A stretch of DNA of 64,000 nt from Onchidella celtica (taxonomy: Eukaryota > Mollusca > Gastropoda > Systellommatophora > Onchidiidae): contig OZ007569.1 of assembly GCA_963931925.1 (NCBI GenBank), positions 72,143,118 through 72,207,117 on the forward strand, given 5' to 3'. Below the pieces are notes generated by a model. That model worked only from the letters and a program-made list of their open reading frames with translations, was not told where the DNA came from and did no database searches. The translations under genes and the position numbers were made by a program. Positions 25,298 to 36,908 of the stretch are shown here, piece after piece. The first letter of the stretch is position 1. Every line of letters begins with the position of its first letter.

Positions 25298-26788
25298 CAA
25301 GGGTAGCCAAACTTGCTTACTGCAAGAGCCACATACAATAAACTTCAGATCATGTTCAAGAGCCGCAAGATATGAAGAAATTGTGCACAGACATTATTAT
25401 TGTTACATTTTATTTCAAAAGTTTTATATTAAGAAAACACATTTATGCAACAGTATTTACTCAAGTATGCAGTTGTCAATGTCAATGTGCATTAGCTCAC
25501 TGAATACTTTTACCGCAACTGTTGTGGGTAGCCAGATAATTCCCTGTGTACTTTTACCACAACAACTACGGTTTTCAACTTTCATATTTTTTTTTCTCGC
25601 CTCATCCCCGCAACTGTTGTGGTAAAAGTGCCAAATATAATTTCCATGGCCAATTGGCATATCGAGGTTTATTGCGAAATCAAAATTGGACGAACTATTT
25701 TACGACAACAACCCATGACTGCACAAAAAGCAAGATGGCAGCAAGAAACTTGTTTGATGATTTTGATGAGAAATCGAACTCAGATTTAGTATTTTAGATC
25801 TAATCTAGAGGAAGATATTTATGATGATGATGTCAGAGACCCATCATATGAACCTAGACCTAATCAAAAAAAAGTCTCAGAGCCTCCAGTAATTGGTAAA
25901 GGTGTGGCTAACCATGTGTTGAGGTTCGTAAATTTTTGAATATTTTTTACCCATATTTCAACCATTCATCACACACACCACACAATGTTGATTGTATTTT
26001 ATAACAAGTTTATTATGTCAAAAAACAAAATAGAAAAAAATTGCATAACTTTGTCAATTAGGAGAGTCACAGTGAATTTTTTAGTAAACCCTAATAACGG
26101 CAGGTACACAGGGAATTGCCTGGCATCAGATGGATGGTATTCAGTGAGTTAGTGTCAGTAATCGAAAAGTACATATATACCAAATGTTTTTAAAATTTTG
26201 ACTAATGACTGTTTTAACTATAGTAAACGTCTTAAATACTGTAAAGAACTACAGATACATCTAAGAAAAATTTGCAAATGTCATATACAAGTTAATCTGA
26301 CAAGATCAGAAAATAATCTTTGACTTTATGCCTGGATTTGTAAATGAAATGAGGGAGCTAAACCACTTGACTCAGTGATAACACAGGCCTGTAAAACTTA
26401 CAGTATGTTTGACTGTGAACAAATCAATGTGAAGGGAGAAAAAAAGTTAAAAAAGGAAAACTCCCAACATGTTTTAAGTTGTGGAAGCCCATCATTATTT
26501 CATTGGCTTATTATGATCTAATTTGACCTTAAATGAATGACAAGTACAATCTTTAGTCAGTCACCATGGACAAAAGTTAAAAAGGTACACATCAACCCTT
26601 GTCTTAAATTGCATTCAGCTTTCCTGTCATTCTTGATGCAGCATCATTAACATGTTAACACTTTTGCTGATCACAGCCTTTGTGTACAAAGATAATGCTG
26701 AGATCTTGCGAATCAATTCAAAAGCTCTCTCCCACAAAGCCCATATTGTATAATTGAAGGTCAAAGAGCTGGGGTTTGGCCACCCCTG
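25298..26788. mobile_element. Non-autonomous hAT-type DNA transposon
   Basis: The left end CAAGGGTAGCCAAAC and the inverted right end (CAGGGGTGGCCAAAC on the other strand) match at 13 of 15 positions and have the form typical of hAT termini. Flanks CTATATAC (25289-25296) and CCATATGC (26789-26796) agree at 6 of 8 bases and could be a decayed 8-bp target duplication. No hAT transposase is encoded. An inner inverted repeat at 25532-26125 suggests a second element nested inside. Confidence 0.65.
25532..26125. mobile_element. Inverted-repeat element nested in the hAT copy
   Basis: CCAGATAATTCCCTGTGTAC at the left is matched in inverted form by GTACACAGGGAATTGCCTGG at the right. Between them lies an ATG frame (from 25735, MAARNLFDDFDEKS) continuing as an acidic stretch with DDDVRDPSYEP after stops. 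Acidic N-termini of this kind occur in piggyBac-type transposases, but the terminal sequence and lack of TTAA duplication do not confirm that. A repeated phrase CCGCAACTGTTGTGG lies at about 25514 and 25608. Confidence 0.4.
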
Positions 26789-27479
26789 CCATATGCTCAC
26801 ATGTTAAGTGCACACTTTCCTCTGTTCCGATTTAATTTCTCTTCATTACTATTCCTAATATTGTTTCCTGCATATACTTTTTCTGTGCATTGTAAGTGGT
26901 GCATTAATTTGACCCCCGATCTCTCAGTACACATACCAGTGGCTGCAATACCTACACCCAGTGCTTCAAAAGAGTTGCTAGTGGTGGAAGACAAGAGCTC
27001 CACTCGCATGAGGCGTCGACTCTAGCCCCAGGCCATCTGGTCTGACAAAGTTTGAGTTTGGATTTTACGGCACGATAATGGCCACTTTGCACCTTTCACA
27101 AAAATTATCCCCAGAGAGAGAAATCAAAATAAGTAAATGCATATTGCTGAGCATTTGGAAACAAAACCCTGAAAAAGTATGCCTCATCCAAATGATAAAA
27201 AGTGATTGCATGTGTTTAGCACTTGGAAACACCACTCTGAAACAACATTCTAAAATATTACATTTTCATCCAAATGATATGCACTGCACTATGCACCAAA
27301 CTGAAGTTAAGCACAAATGTCCTATTTTCACCTTCATGCTCCTGCTCCTCAAATCTGACCTGTATTCTCATTCTCTGGGGAATTTCAAATTCAATGCTTG
27401 TTGATGACTGTGAAGTTTGCACATTTTAGTTTCACATTAACAGTCTGCCCTACAATTTCTCATTTCTGGTATCTTGTAA
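26789..27479. other. Non-coding stretch
   Basis: No gene or element boundary was recognised between the hAT copy and the solo LTR. Confidence 0.35.
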
Positions 27480-28081
27480 TGTAGCATCTGCAAGCTACCC
27501 CTTGCCCTCCCCCGCTTTTCTTGTTATACTGGTGACTGAGCATGTGTTCACTTCTTTTTTTCTTTAATTGTTGACGTTCGCCAGAGTGTACTCCGTGACC
27601 TTACCCTCCCTTCCTTGTGAGTAGTTGTTGGGTGATCGTAAATATTAGTATGTTCCCGAACATTCGATAACGTTGTGGATATAGAAGTTTACACCAGATT
27701 TGGCCTTGAGTGATGTAACCTGGTGACCTATTGATACGTGATTGGTTAGTTTGTGTGTTCGGGCGAGGGCAGAGGTTACATTTATTTCGGGAACTTTCTG
27801 TAGAAATGTCTATATATATGGACCCATGTGAGTGGTTGGTCGGTGAGTAAGTCAGTTTTCCTTTCCGTGTGGCGTAAGATATTTAGTTGTTCGCTTGTGC
27901 CTTCCTAGTATTTTATTGTTAAGATACAGTTATTAAACTTTAGTATTATTTAATCGATCGTCGGATCTTGTGTTTTTTATTCTACAGCTGTAATAGTTTC
28001 GCTTTCTAAAGGGTCGTAATTAGATCAACTAACTCCCCCCTACTATAATAATAACGTGCTAGAACAACCTCAGCTGTTACA
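27480..28081 (+). mobile_element. Solo LTR
   Basis: A 602-bp segment begins TGTAGCATC and ends GCTGTTACA and is flanked on both sides by TGTAA (27475-27479 and 28082-28086), a 5-bp target duplication. A TATA-like TATATATATGG lies near 27813. There is no second copy in the window, so it looks like the product of recombination between two LTRs. Strand is set by the TATA position and is tentative. Confidence 0.8.
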
Positions 28082-28935
28082 TGTAAGCAAATATCACCCT
28101 ATTTTTAATTTTCCCTCATTTTGCCATAAGAATGAAACTGAAAAAAGGTGGAACGTATCCTATGTTCTGCTATTTATAGCAATATCATACCCATATGGAA
28201 AGATACCCGTCGTTTTGTTTTCATAAGGGTTGGATCAGAAAAAAACAACAACAACAACTATTGCTCTGAACACCAGCTGTTGTGGAATAAAAGGTGGCTA
28301 AAAGGTAGTATTATTCCACGTAAATAACAGAGCATGCCAAATGAGCTCATTTGTTGTCAGTAAATCATTGTGCTGTTATATTTGTGCCTTTACTTTTAAG
28401 TCTCTTGTGCCCCGGTGAATATACCTGGTCAGGTAAATGCAAATGCTCACATACAATGTAACTTCAGGTGTGCAATTTGGGGAAATAAAATCTGGAAAGA
28501 AAAAAAACAAGAACAAAATACCAGCTCACTGTTATGTACATTGTATTTCAATGAACCTGTCCGAAACAAGACTGAATGGCATGACACTGTTGTCCATCTA
28601 AATTTTGCTGTGCACGTCAGTGGGGCTTTTGAGCGTCTATTGCAAGGATGTGTAACTCTGGATAATGAAGCTTTCATGGGCAATTTTATTCGTTTGCCTT
28701 GATATCATACTGAATGACAAGTATTTTAAACATTGGCCAACAGGTTCTGAAGAAATTAATTTTTGAGGATCTACATGTGGCATCAAAATCTTAGGTTTGC
28801 TCAACCTGAAGGACCATATCTCAGTATCTACTTGCAGAAATGTGATGAAAGTTGGTATATTTATTTGAAAGCAAACAATTTATGAGGAAAATGAAAATGT
28901 AATCAGCTGTTTGGATGCAAAATAATAAAACGCAT
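28082..28935. other. Non-coding stretch
   Basis: A 95-codon frame at 28415-28702 has no recognisable domain and is not called. Nothing else supported. Confidence 0.3.
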
Positions 28936-30416
28936 GTTCCATAAAGCAGCTGAGGAATAACAGGTCTGCAGGACCTGACACCATACCAGCAGAGGCACTG
29001 AAGGCAGACCTGGAGACCACCATCGAGATGCTTCACCCCCTCTTCAGGAAGATATGGGAAGAGGAGCAAGTCCCATCAGAGTGGATGGAGGGATACCTCA
29101 TCAAGCTCCCAAAGAGAGGTGACCTTGGTTTGTGTTCAAACTACAGAGGGGTCACACTACTGTCTGTACCAGGAAAAGTGTTCAATCAAGTGCTGTTAAA
29201 CAGGATGAGGGAGGCGGTCAACCCCTTGCTCTGTGACCAACAGGCCGGATTCCGCAAAGTCAGATATTCACTGTACAGACCAGATAACTACGCTACGCAT
29301 CATTCTCGAACAGTCACTGGAATGGAATTCACCTCGCTACGTCAATTTTATTGACTACGAGAAGGCATTCGACAACCTGGACAGGGACACCATCTGGAAG
29401 TTGCTGAGACACTATGGAGTGCCGAGGAAATCACCAGTATTATCAAGAACTCCTATGAAGGGATGGCCTGTAGAGTGATACACAACAGACAGGTCACCGA
29501 CGCCTTCCAAGTACGAACAGGAGTGAGACAGGGCTGTCTCCCTTCACCTTTCCTGTTCCTGCTAGCCATAGCCATAGCCCAGAAGAGAAACGGCATCCAG
29601 TGAACACTCTGGCAACAGCTGGACAACCTCGACTTCACCGACGACCTTGCGCTCCTTGCCCATACCCAACAGCAGATGCAGGAGAAAACCAACACTGTGG
29701 CAGACAACTCTGCAAGCATGGGGCTGAACATCCATAGAGGAAAGAGCAAGGCCAACGCAGGGAACGAAACCCCAATCAAGCTGGAAGGCTGGAGAAGGTG
29801 AAAAGCTTCACATATCTCGGCAGCACTGGGGACAGACAGGGTGGGACGGATGCAAATGTAAGAGTGCGAATCGGCAGGGCAAGAGCAGCTTTCCAGCAAA
29901 TGAAAAACGTTTGGAACACCAGGGACCTGACCATTGGCATCAAAATCAGCATGTTCAACACCATCGTAAAGCCTGTTTTACTGTACTGCGCAAAGACATG
30001 GAGAACCACTGTCACGACCATGCAATCCAGACGCTTATCAACACCGGCCTCAGGAAGATCCTGCGAATTTGCTGGCCTGAAGTCATCAGCAACCAGGGCC
30101 TGTGACAGCGAACAAAACAACAGCCTATGCAAAAAGAAATTCTACAGTGAAGCTGGAGATGGATAGGACACATGCTTCTGAACCTGCATCCAGCACCACA
30201 AGATAAGCCCTCACATGGAACTCTCAAGGGAAAAGGAAAAGAGGCCGGCAGAAAAACACCTGGCGCCAGGACTTGGAGACAGACACCAAGAAGATGGGTT
30301 GCACCTGGGGACAGCTGGAACGACTGGCCCAGGAACGGGATGCCTGGAGAGCTCTTTTTGGCAGCCTATGTCCCAGGAGGGATCACAGGCGGAAGTGAAG
30401 TGAAGTGAAGTGAAGT
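28936..30416 (+). pseudogene. LINE family B (RTE-like) reverse transcriptase, decayed and 5'-truncated
   Basis: Reverse-transcriptase blocks appear in order but in several frames: AGPDTIPAEALK, LCSNYRGVTLLSVPGKVFNQ, DYEKAFDNLDRDTIWKLL, VRTGVRQGCLPSPFLFLLAI, FTDDLALLAH (where YADD is usual), FTYLGSTGDRQGGTDANVRV, then a basic tail with a GKRKRGRQKNTWRQDL-like segment and CTWGQLERLAQERDAW. Stops and frameshifts separate them, so no protein can be made. The 3' end is a (GAAGT)n tail at 30389-30415, a short-repeat tail typical of RTE-like LINEs. The 5' end stops inside the fingers of the reverse transcriptase. Confidence 0.85.
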
Positions 30417-31186
30417 TCCATTTCTGACGTGATTTTTGTTCTTAATTTAATAATTTCAATGTATCAGCGACAATGAAAAAGGTGAAGCATTTCATAATCC
30501 TTCAACGAATTTTATCGAAAACTGCTGTGAATATAAAATGAAATATCCCTGCCTTTTTCACATGGCTAGGTTAAACAGAACCTGCCTGTTGCTACACAGA
30601 AACACTGCTCAAATGTAATTTTATCACAATTTTTATTTTAATTCTTTGACCAACAGGGAATTCCCAACTTCAACTGAATATTTATAGCCGCATAAGGATG
30701 GAAATGGTGTCAAATGAAAAGGAGGGAGGGGATCAGGGATCAATGACTAAAAAATACCCAAAATGTACCTTTTTGGACCAAACTGCTGCAATGAGTCACA
30801 TAAAAATTATTTGGCCAGTGACATGTTTTAAAAAAATAAAAATTCATGAGACAAAGTGAAACATACTATGAAGATTACCAGCTATTAGTATGAGCCTGTG
30901 GTATCCTGCTTTTGACAATAATGCCCATCACAGGAGATTTATGATTTAGAATTGGTGTGAGATCAAAGAAATGGCCCCCATAGTTATTGAAGAAGGGCTG
31001 GGGAGGAGGGGGGGTGGAGCAGACGGGGGGATGTGTGGGGAGGAGGTGCATTGGGATGAACGGGGAGAAGAGGTGCATAGAAGAGGAAAGGGAGGAAAGA
31101 GGGACAAGGAGGAAGAAAAAGGGAAGGCGGAAGTATTGCCGGGTACCTCTGCTAGCCCTACACACATATTTTGTATTTCCTATGTC
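30417..31186. other. Non-coding stretch ending in a purine-rich block
   Basis: From about 30995 to 31140 the plus strand is almost wholly G and A with GGGG and GAGGAGG runs. Frames through it are low-complexity. No gene. Confidence 0.45.
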
Positions 31187-33560
31187 ACCTGTCACCTGTC
31201 GGCTTCATCGTCATCGATGTTAGCTGCTACAGTGGATGTCACGACAAAATCTCCTCCACCCAATCCTGTCCTTAGCTTTCCTAGTTAGTTCACTTATTTC
31301 CAGCTGGCTGACTTTCTTGATGTTATCGTGATATGTAATGGGTGGTCTTCCTTGTTTTCTCTTTGTTTCTGTCTTTCCTTGAAGGATTGATATCATAAGG
31401 GCCGTGCTTTTGTTTCGGGCTGCGTGGCCGATGTATGCAAGTCTTCTTTTATTTATTTCAGGTGTTATTCTTCTGGTGGTGCCAGGCTGTTCTAAGATGC
31501 TTGTATTTGTTCTCCTTTCTGTCCAACTTATTCTGAGTAGCCTTCTGTAAAGCCACATTTCAGCTGCCTCCAATCTTGTTATGTCTGCCTTTTTGAGTGT
31601 CCAGGCTTCACAACCATATAGTAGGACTGGCCAGATCAAGCACTTAAGTATGTTCACTTTGAGGTCCGTTGGTGTGCCTCTATCCTTCCAAATGTTGTTT
31701 AGTTGAACCATTTTGTGTTTTGCCATTCCTATCCTTGTTTTTATGTCCTTTGAGCAGCTTCCATCTTGCGATTTATGTGATCCTAGGTATTTGAAATCAG
31801 TCACTTTTTCTAGTGCTGTTTTGTTTACTAGTATCTCCTGGTGTTCATCGTGCCCTGTTCCAGTATGCATGACTTTCGTTTTCTTAGCATTTAGGTGTAG
31901 GCCTGCTGTCTTGCCCGCTTCATCCACTCTGTGCAACACTCTTTTCATGCTGGTGATGTTATCTGACATAAGAGCTGTGTCATCAGCGTAGCGAAGGTTT
32001 GTGATGTTTCGGCCTCCGATCTTTATTCCCATATCTTCTATGTCTGCGTTTCTCATGATCTGCTCAGTATAAATATTGAAAAGATGAGGTGAAAGTATGC
32101 AACCTTGTCTGACTCCTTTCTCGATGTTGAAATATGGACAGTTCTCATTGTTCCATCTAATCGTTGCCTTTTGTTCGTGGTATAGTGCAGCGATGAGGGT
32201 CACAAGGTGTTTCGGGAATCCCATATTAATCATTATATCGAACAGGTGATGGTGCCTAACGCCGTCGAACGCTTTGCTGTAGTCTATGAACGTGATGAAG
32301 GCTTCGTTTCCATTGCTTCTTATCTGTTCAATCATTATTTGTAGTATGAAGAGCATGTCAGCGGTTCCTCTGTTGATCCTGTAACCAGGTTGACATTCTG
32401 ATAGTTCCTCTTCTACCTTAGATTTCATTCTGTTGAGTATGATGATGAGCAGGATTTTGCTGGTGTGACTGATGAGGGCGATGGTTCTATAATTTCCACA
32501 GTCTTTGACATTGCCGCTTTTGTATAGCATGACGAATTCTTGTAGCTTCCAGTCTGTTGGCCATTCATTTGTCTGCCAAATTTTGCAGATCAGTTGGTGG
32601 AGTGCTTTTATTCCTGATTCGCTGGTATGTTTCAGGAGTTCACCTGGTATGTTGTCTAATCCAGGGGATTTTCCATTCTTTATTTGTTTTATTGCAGCCT
32701 GTACTTCCTCCAAGAGAGGTTCTGGTTCTTTATCTATCTGTTGTGAGTCTGGTTGTTGGAGGTCCCTCGGGTCTGGTCTGATGTTGTCCGCAAACAGCAT
32801 CTTGCCGTATTCGTGCCATCTTGAGAGCACATCTTTTGTGTTTGTCAGTGTTGTGCCTTCTTTGTTGTTCAGACTCAAGTTCTGTGGTTGGAAATCCCTC
32901 TTTTTTACTTTTCTTATTTGTTCAAACATTTCTTTTGTCTTTCTTTGTGTATTACATTCTGTTATGTTTGCACACTCTCCTTCTAACCATGCATTCTTGT
33001 CTCTTCTGATCTTTGTTTGGATTTCCTTCTTCAGTGCATGATATTCATCTTGTTTACTAAGTTTTCTGGCTTTGCTCTTTCTTTTTGCAAGCTCTATCAC
33101 TTCTTCACTGATGTATGGTTTGGGAGTTTTCCTCGTTCTTTTCCCGAGTTTCGATTCAGCTGTTTCACTCCAAATTCTTTTCATGTCTTTCCACAGTGTA
33201 TCTGGGTGTCTTTCTTCAGCTTACCACTCCTTGAGTAATGCTGAGAAACGGTTTTCTGTTTCGATCTGAAAAGCATTGCTGATTTCAGGGTCTTTCAGTT
33301 TGTCCGTGTCAAATCTGGTGGTGGGTTTTGGCTTGCTCTTCCTATAGGCTTTCAATCTCAGCTTTGCTGTCACTAAAATGTGGTCAGTGTCACAGTCTGC
33401 CCCTGGCCTTGTCTTTGAGTTGAGCACAGTTGTTTTCCAGTTTTTGTCAATCAGGATGTAATCAATCTGGTTTCGGAGATTGCCTCCAGGGTTTATCCAT
33501 GTGTATCTTCTTCGCATCGGGTGTTTAAAGAGAGTGTTCGTGATGCTATGTATATATTTT
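31187..33560 (-). mobile_element. LINE family A (RTE-like), long nearly intact copy
   Basis: This minus-strand copy runs from the C-terminal part of the apurinic-type endonuclease to the 3' end. It ends in tandem ACAGGTG units rather than poly(A), like the copies at 16436 and 42060. The 5' end is truncated in the endonuclease near 33560. It is almost identical to the 42-kb copy, implying a recently active family. Confidence 0.88.
31220..33517 (-). pseudogene. LINE family A endonuclease-reverse transcriptase, one nonsense codon
   Basis: The upper part (33221-33517) has NQIDYILIDKNW and the terminal endonuclease block with TDH (the SDH-type catalytic motif). After TAA at 33221-33223 the same frame continues for 12 codons to an ATG at 33184 and on to 31220. 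The reverse transcriptase blocks are intact: NGKSPGLDNIPGELLK, FITFIDYSKAFDGVRHHHLF, GVRQGCILSPHLFNIY, and LRYADDTALMSDN with the catalytic YADD. A basic C-terminal region ends GWRRFCRDIHCSS. Apart from the single stop codon the visible frame of about 765 codons is open. The protein would nick target DNA and reverse-transcribe its own RNA. Confidence 0.88.
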
Positions 33561-34309
33561 CAAAGGTTCTTTCATTGTTTTTTTTTAATTCTATACTCGT
33601 ATATTGATGGTGTTGTGCTTTAACCGTGCAACTGGAAAAAAATTGACCAACTCATTTTTTTAGCTAAAAATAATCACCACGCCTTTCCGGGGGTTCCCTA
33701 TTCAAATGGGAAGTCTACACGCACTATAAATAGCAAAGGGCCCATTCCATGTGATGTGTGTTACACCTGAAGACTAGTTTTTCACCTTGCCAGCTTTCTA
33801 AACAAATCATTAGATGAGATATTTATCATTTAAACCTTTCTGACAATAAAAAAATGGTTACTTTACAAGTTTTCACCTTTAATTTAAAAACCCACCGGTA
33901 AGATCTAAGTCAAAATGGTGCTTAACTTGGCGTGACGTGTGTTACATTCACAAAAAGTGGTTTTTCTGCTTAAGTAACATTCTCTGGAATTTCTGTGAAA
34001 GCAGGCTAAGAATTTCACCCAAATTTTTAAACAATACGTGTAAATGACTGCTATGAATGTAGTAAACTCTGTATTTCATAATTCTTACATGTTTTCATGA
34101 TACAGGCAAAAACGTGGCGTGACGTGTGTTACATTTTTTCGTGAATTGTGTTACACCTTCAAAATGAGAATTTCACTTTCGAAGTTTCAATCTAAATTTT
34201 GGTCCTCAAGGCCAAAAAATGTGTTTCTGATGTAGAATATTCCTTCAGATCAGTGCAAGATCAATGTCAGAGACAGGATTTTTTTTTCATGTTGAAAGGT
34301 TTAAAAATA

Positions 34310-35580
34310 AATCACACAAATCAATTTTAGATTCACAGTTTATGTGATAGGGATGTCTTGGCTGGGAGCTGTTAGAAATGTGAATGTGAGAAATATAGGA
34401 AATGGAAGAAACTGGCTGATAATTTAAAGATTGAGAACCAGGATATCTTTTGGAAAGTATGGGAAAAGAATGAGGCTGGTAGACCTAGAGTTGAAGTGAA
34501 AAGTGAGTATGAAGGGGAGCTGTTGGAAAAGGTTATTGAGGAAATTCCACATTTCCAAGAGCTTCTTCGGGTGATAAAGATATGTACAGAAGCCTTTAGT
34601 AAAGACTAAAAGGACCCACAGACCTCTGTACTTCAGTGTGATTTCTCTATGGTACAGCTATGAATGTCAGGCTGAAGTATCGAGTGCTTTATGGGGTAGA
34701 CGAACATTGAACGCGTTCACTGCTGCATCCTGTCTTGGTAAAGAGGCATCATGTAAGTTTTACTTGTAGTCACAGAAAATGAATAAAGACACAGTTTATA
34801 GTTTTATCAAGAAATTGGTCTCCACTGAACACCTGAAGGAAAAACGTATTGTCTGTACTTATGGTCCGCCGGGGGAGTTCAAAAACAGATATTATGGTGA
34901 AGTCACTTGCTGATTTGGGTTGCTTAATGAATGTGAAATCATGTGGAAGTATTTTGCCATATTACATGACAAAGTAGTGGTTGATGGGATCGGAGGGTCA
35001 GTGAAAAGTTTGGTACGAAAAAGGTGATGTCAAGGGGTGATGGCGTCGTTGTGCAGGAATCAAATGGTTTTGCGAGAGGTGCAAGAAACTTAATGCCCAA
35101 AGTTAAAGTTGCCCACAAGTCATAGGAAGAAATTCATGAGAGCATTAAGCAGAAGAATCCATGGTATGAAGTGAAAGACGTGCCTTGAGACAGCAATTTC
35201 CTGCCATGTGGTGGAAAGGGAAAAGTGTCATACTATGTGGACAGACTTGTACCTGAGGTTCTTGCGGAGGTTTGCCATGGCCATGAAAGAGAAAAAGGAG
35301 ATAATGAAAGTGGAACTAATGTTGAAAGTTGTAAGGCAAGAGACTGGCCGGGTTGTTGTGATGTATGATGGAAAACTGTACCCATTGGAGGTTACAGCTG
35401 TTGGGGAGGAGGGGAGTGCGCAAGTGTCTGTAAAGAGATTAACATTCAATGTAAACTGGAAGTGGCCTACGACAAAAGATGAGATTTTTACACTAATAGA
35501 AATTTGTAAACAAGATCTTTCCACCAGTTCCTGTTGGTTGTCGTGGCCAAAGCAGATTTGAAGATCAAATTCTGCATGTA
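34310..35580 (+). pseudogene. Decayed repetitive ORF with DGIGG motif
   Basis: Broken frames give GPPGEFKNRYYGE, WKYFAILHDKVVVDGIGGSV, then RGDGVVVQESNGFARGARN and SYYVDRLVPEVLAEV with stops and shifts between. The FKNRY plus VDGIGGxVK pattern belongs to a protein family found in many copies in invertebrate genomes, apparently carried by transposable elements. It may be the decayed gene of the surrounding inverted-repeat element. No function can be assigned. Confidence 0.45.
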
Positions 35581-35596
35581 ACACATCTCATATAAG

Positions 35597-35628
35597 ATGT
35601 AACACACGTCACGTGACGTGTGTTACAT
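35597..35628. repeat. Perfect 32-bp palindrome
   Basis: The half-site ATGTAACACACGTCAC is followed at once by its exact reverse complement. The centre is a CACGTG E-box overlapping two TGACGT (CRE-like) sites. Each half contains the GTGACGTGTGTTACA motif repeated elsewhere in the element. Confidence 0.95.
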
Positions 35629-36716
35629 TGTTCAGGTGCCTTTTTCAGGAATACGATTAAGTTTTAGATTCAAGCGTGAATGTCGAACACTTTACGGTAA
35701 TAAATTGTGTTTGTTTTGTAAATGGTTATAATCTGTCTCAAATATTCATTGCTAGGCAAAAACTCTATGAAGTAAAGTGTGACGTGTGTTACACAGTACC
35801 AGTGATGTCTCTTGGGTTCTTTCTAGTCAAAACCTAAATCAGTAACAGAGTTTTCTTGTTATTTTTACACTGTTAAAATGTCAGTGCAATATAAAAAGGA
35901 AAAAAATCTTGATTACATCGGTTACTTGTACCTAAAAATGAAACTGCCAATTAATTTGAATACATTTGCTTCTAAGTATGAAATATTGTTCTTAGAAAAC
36001 ATGCCGTAAAATTATGAAATTCAGTTTGTTTTCTTCCTCAGATTTTCTTGACAATAAACCATTTCAGATATTAAATCAAGGATTTTTTATTCGCTTTTTC
36101 AAATTCCATATTTTCCCACACTGGTTGACCTTTCATGGAATGGACCAAAAAAGGCTTCGAAACCTTCAATAGTTACAATTCTAACCGTGTATGTGGCTGT
36201 TCTAATCGTGTAACTGATTTCTTTGATGGAATTTTGTTGTGCTCTAGTCGTGCGCATCCCTAACTCCGTATAAGTGCATACTTGTGTGATAACCATGTAA
36301 CAGGATTAACCGGCTTAAAGACCTGCATTTTAAAAAAAAATATTTATTACGACAGAAAGACACGCTTTGTTTGATTAATACAACCAAAAAGATATAGTCC
36401 TGAATAAAAAAACTCGCAAAAAGATGTTTTTTCGTCTCCTGGAAAACAATCCCAAAACCAGTTACACGGTTAGAATACAACACCATCGATATATGTCCAC
36501 CACATGATAAGACCTGGATACTATACATATGGGCTTGGGGCTGAGAGAAATTCAATAAATAAAAATGTGTGCTCATGAATCAGAGGCACAATAAAGACAA
36601 GACAAGCTTGGATCTTATTAAAGTATATCTATAAAAGAGAGAGTAAATTAAAATTCATTTTATTTCTCTCTGAAATCATCATTTCAAATCTAGAAGAAAA
36701 AGACATCATCACTTAC

Positions 36717-36908
36717 CTTCAGAACTGATACAACAATGATCATAGAGAATGAATCTTTCCTGCCAATGCTTTTCAAGCATTCCAGCATTGTGTCGTTTTG
36801 CATTTCACCCGCCTTCACTTTTAATGCGTATTCAAGTGGAATTTTCAGAATTTCACAGACTTGCTCAAGAGTCTTTGCCAGTGAAAACTTTGCATATAGC
36901 TGGTTGAC
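36717..36908 (-). CDS. Internal exon of the unidentified gene
   Basis: Acceptor GTCATTCAG and donor GTAAGTGATG bracket exactly 64 codons, phase 0 at both ends. The product begins VNQLYAKFSLAKTLEQVCEI and includes KVKAGEMQNDTMLECLKSIG, ending IIVVSVLK. The spacing of helices with a short acidic loop is reminiscent of a death-fold or other small all-alpha domain, but the match is weak and I do not assign it. It joins in frame to the exon at 39838-39958. The intron between them contains the Harbinger element. Confidence 0.65.

Larger units (their letters stand above)
33621..36472. mobile_element. Inverted-repeat element with recurring GTGACGTGTGTTACA motif
   Basis: TAACCGTGCAACTGG (33621-33635) is mirrored by CCAGTTACACGGTTA (36458-36472). 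An inner pair, GGCCCATTCCATGTGA (33739-33754) and TTTCATGGAATGGACC (36131-36146), also faces inward. Between them GTGACGTGTGTTACA or close variants occur at about 33752, 33937, 34121, 35613 and 35780, and AACCGTGTAAC-like phrases near 36185, 36204 and 36290. Such repeated subterminal motifs are typical of binding sites for a DNA transposase. The superfamily is not identified and no target duplication is visible. Confidence 0.55.

Noticed and set aside
31713..33269. Several plus-strand frames of 60-178 codons
   Set aside because: They are shadows of the minus-strand LINE reverse transcriptase, and the same holds for the minus-strand frames at 41945-43145.
36717..36908. Death-domain assignment for this exon
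   Set aside because: Only a loose helical resemblance; no diagnostic residues could be confirmed by eye.
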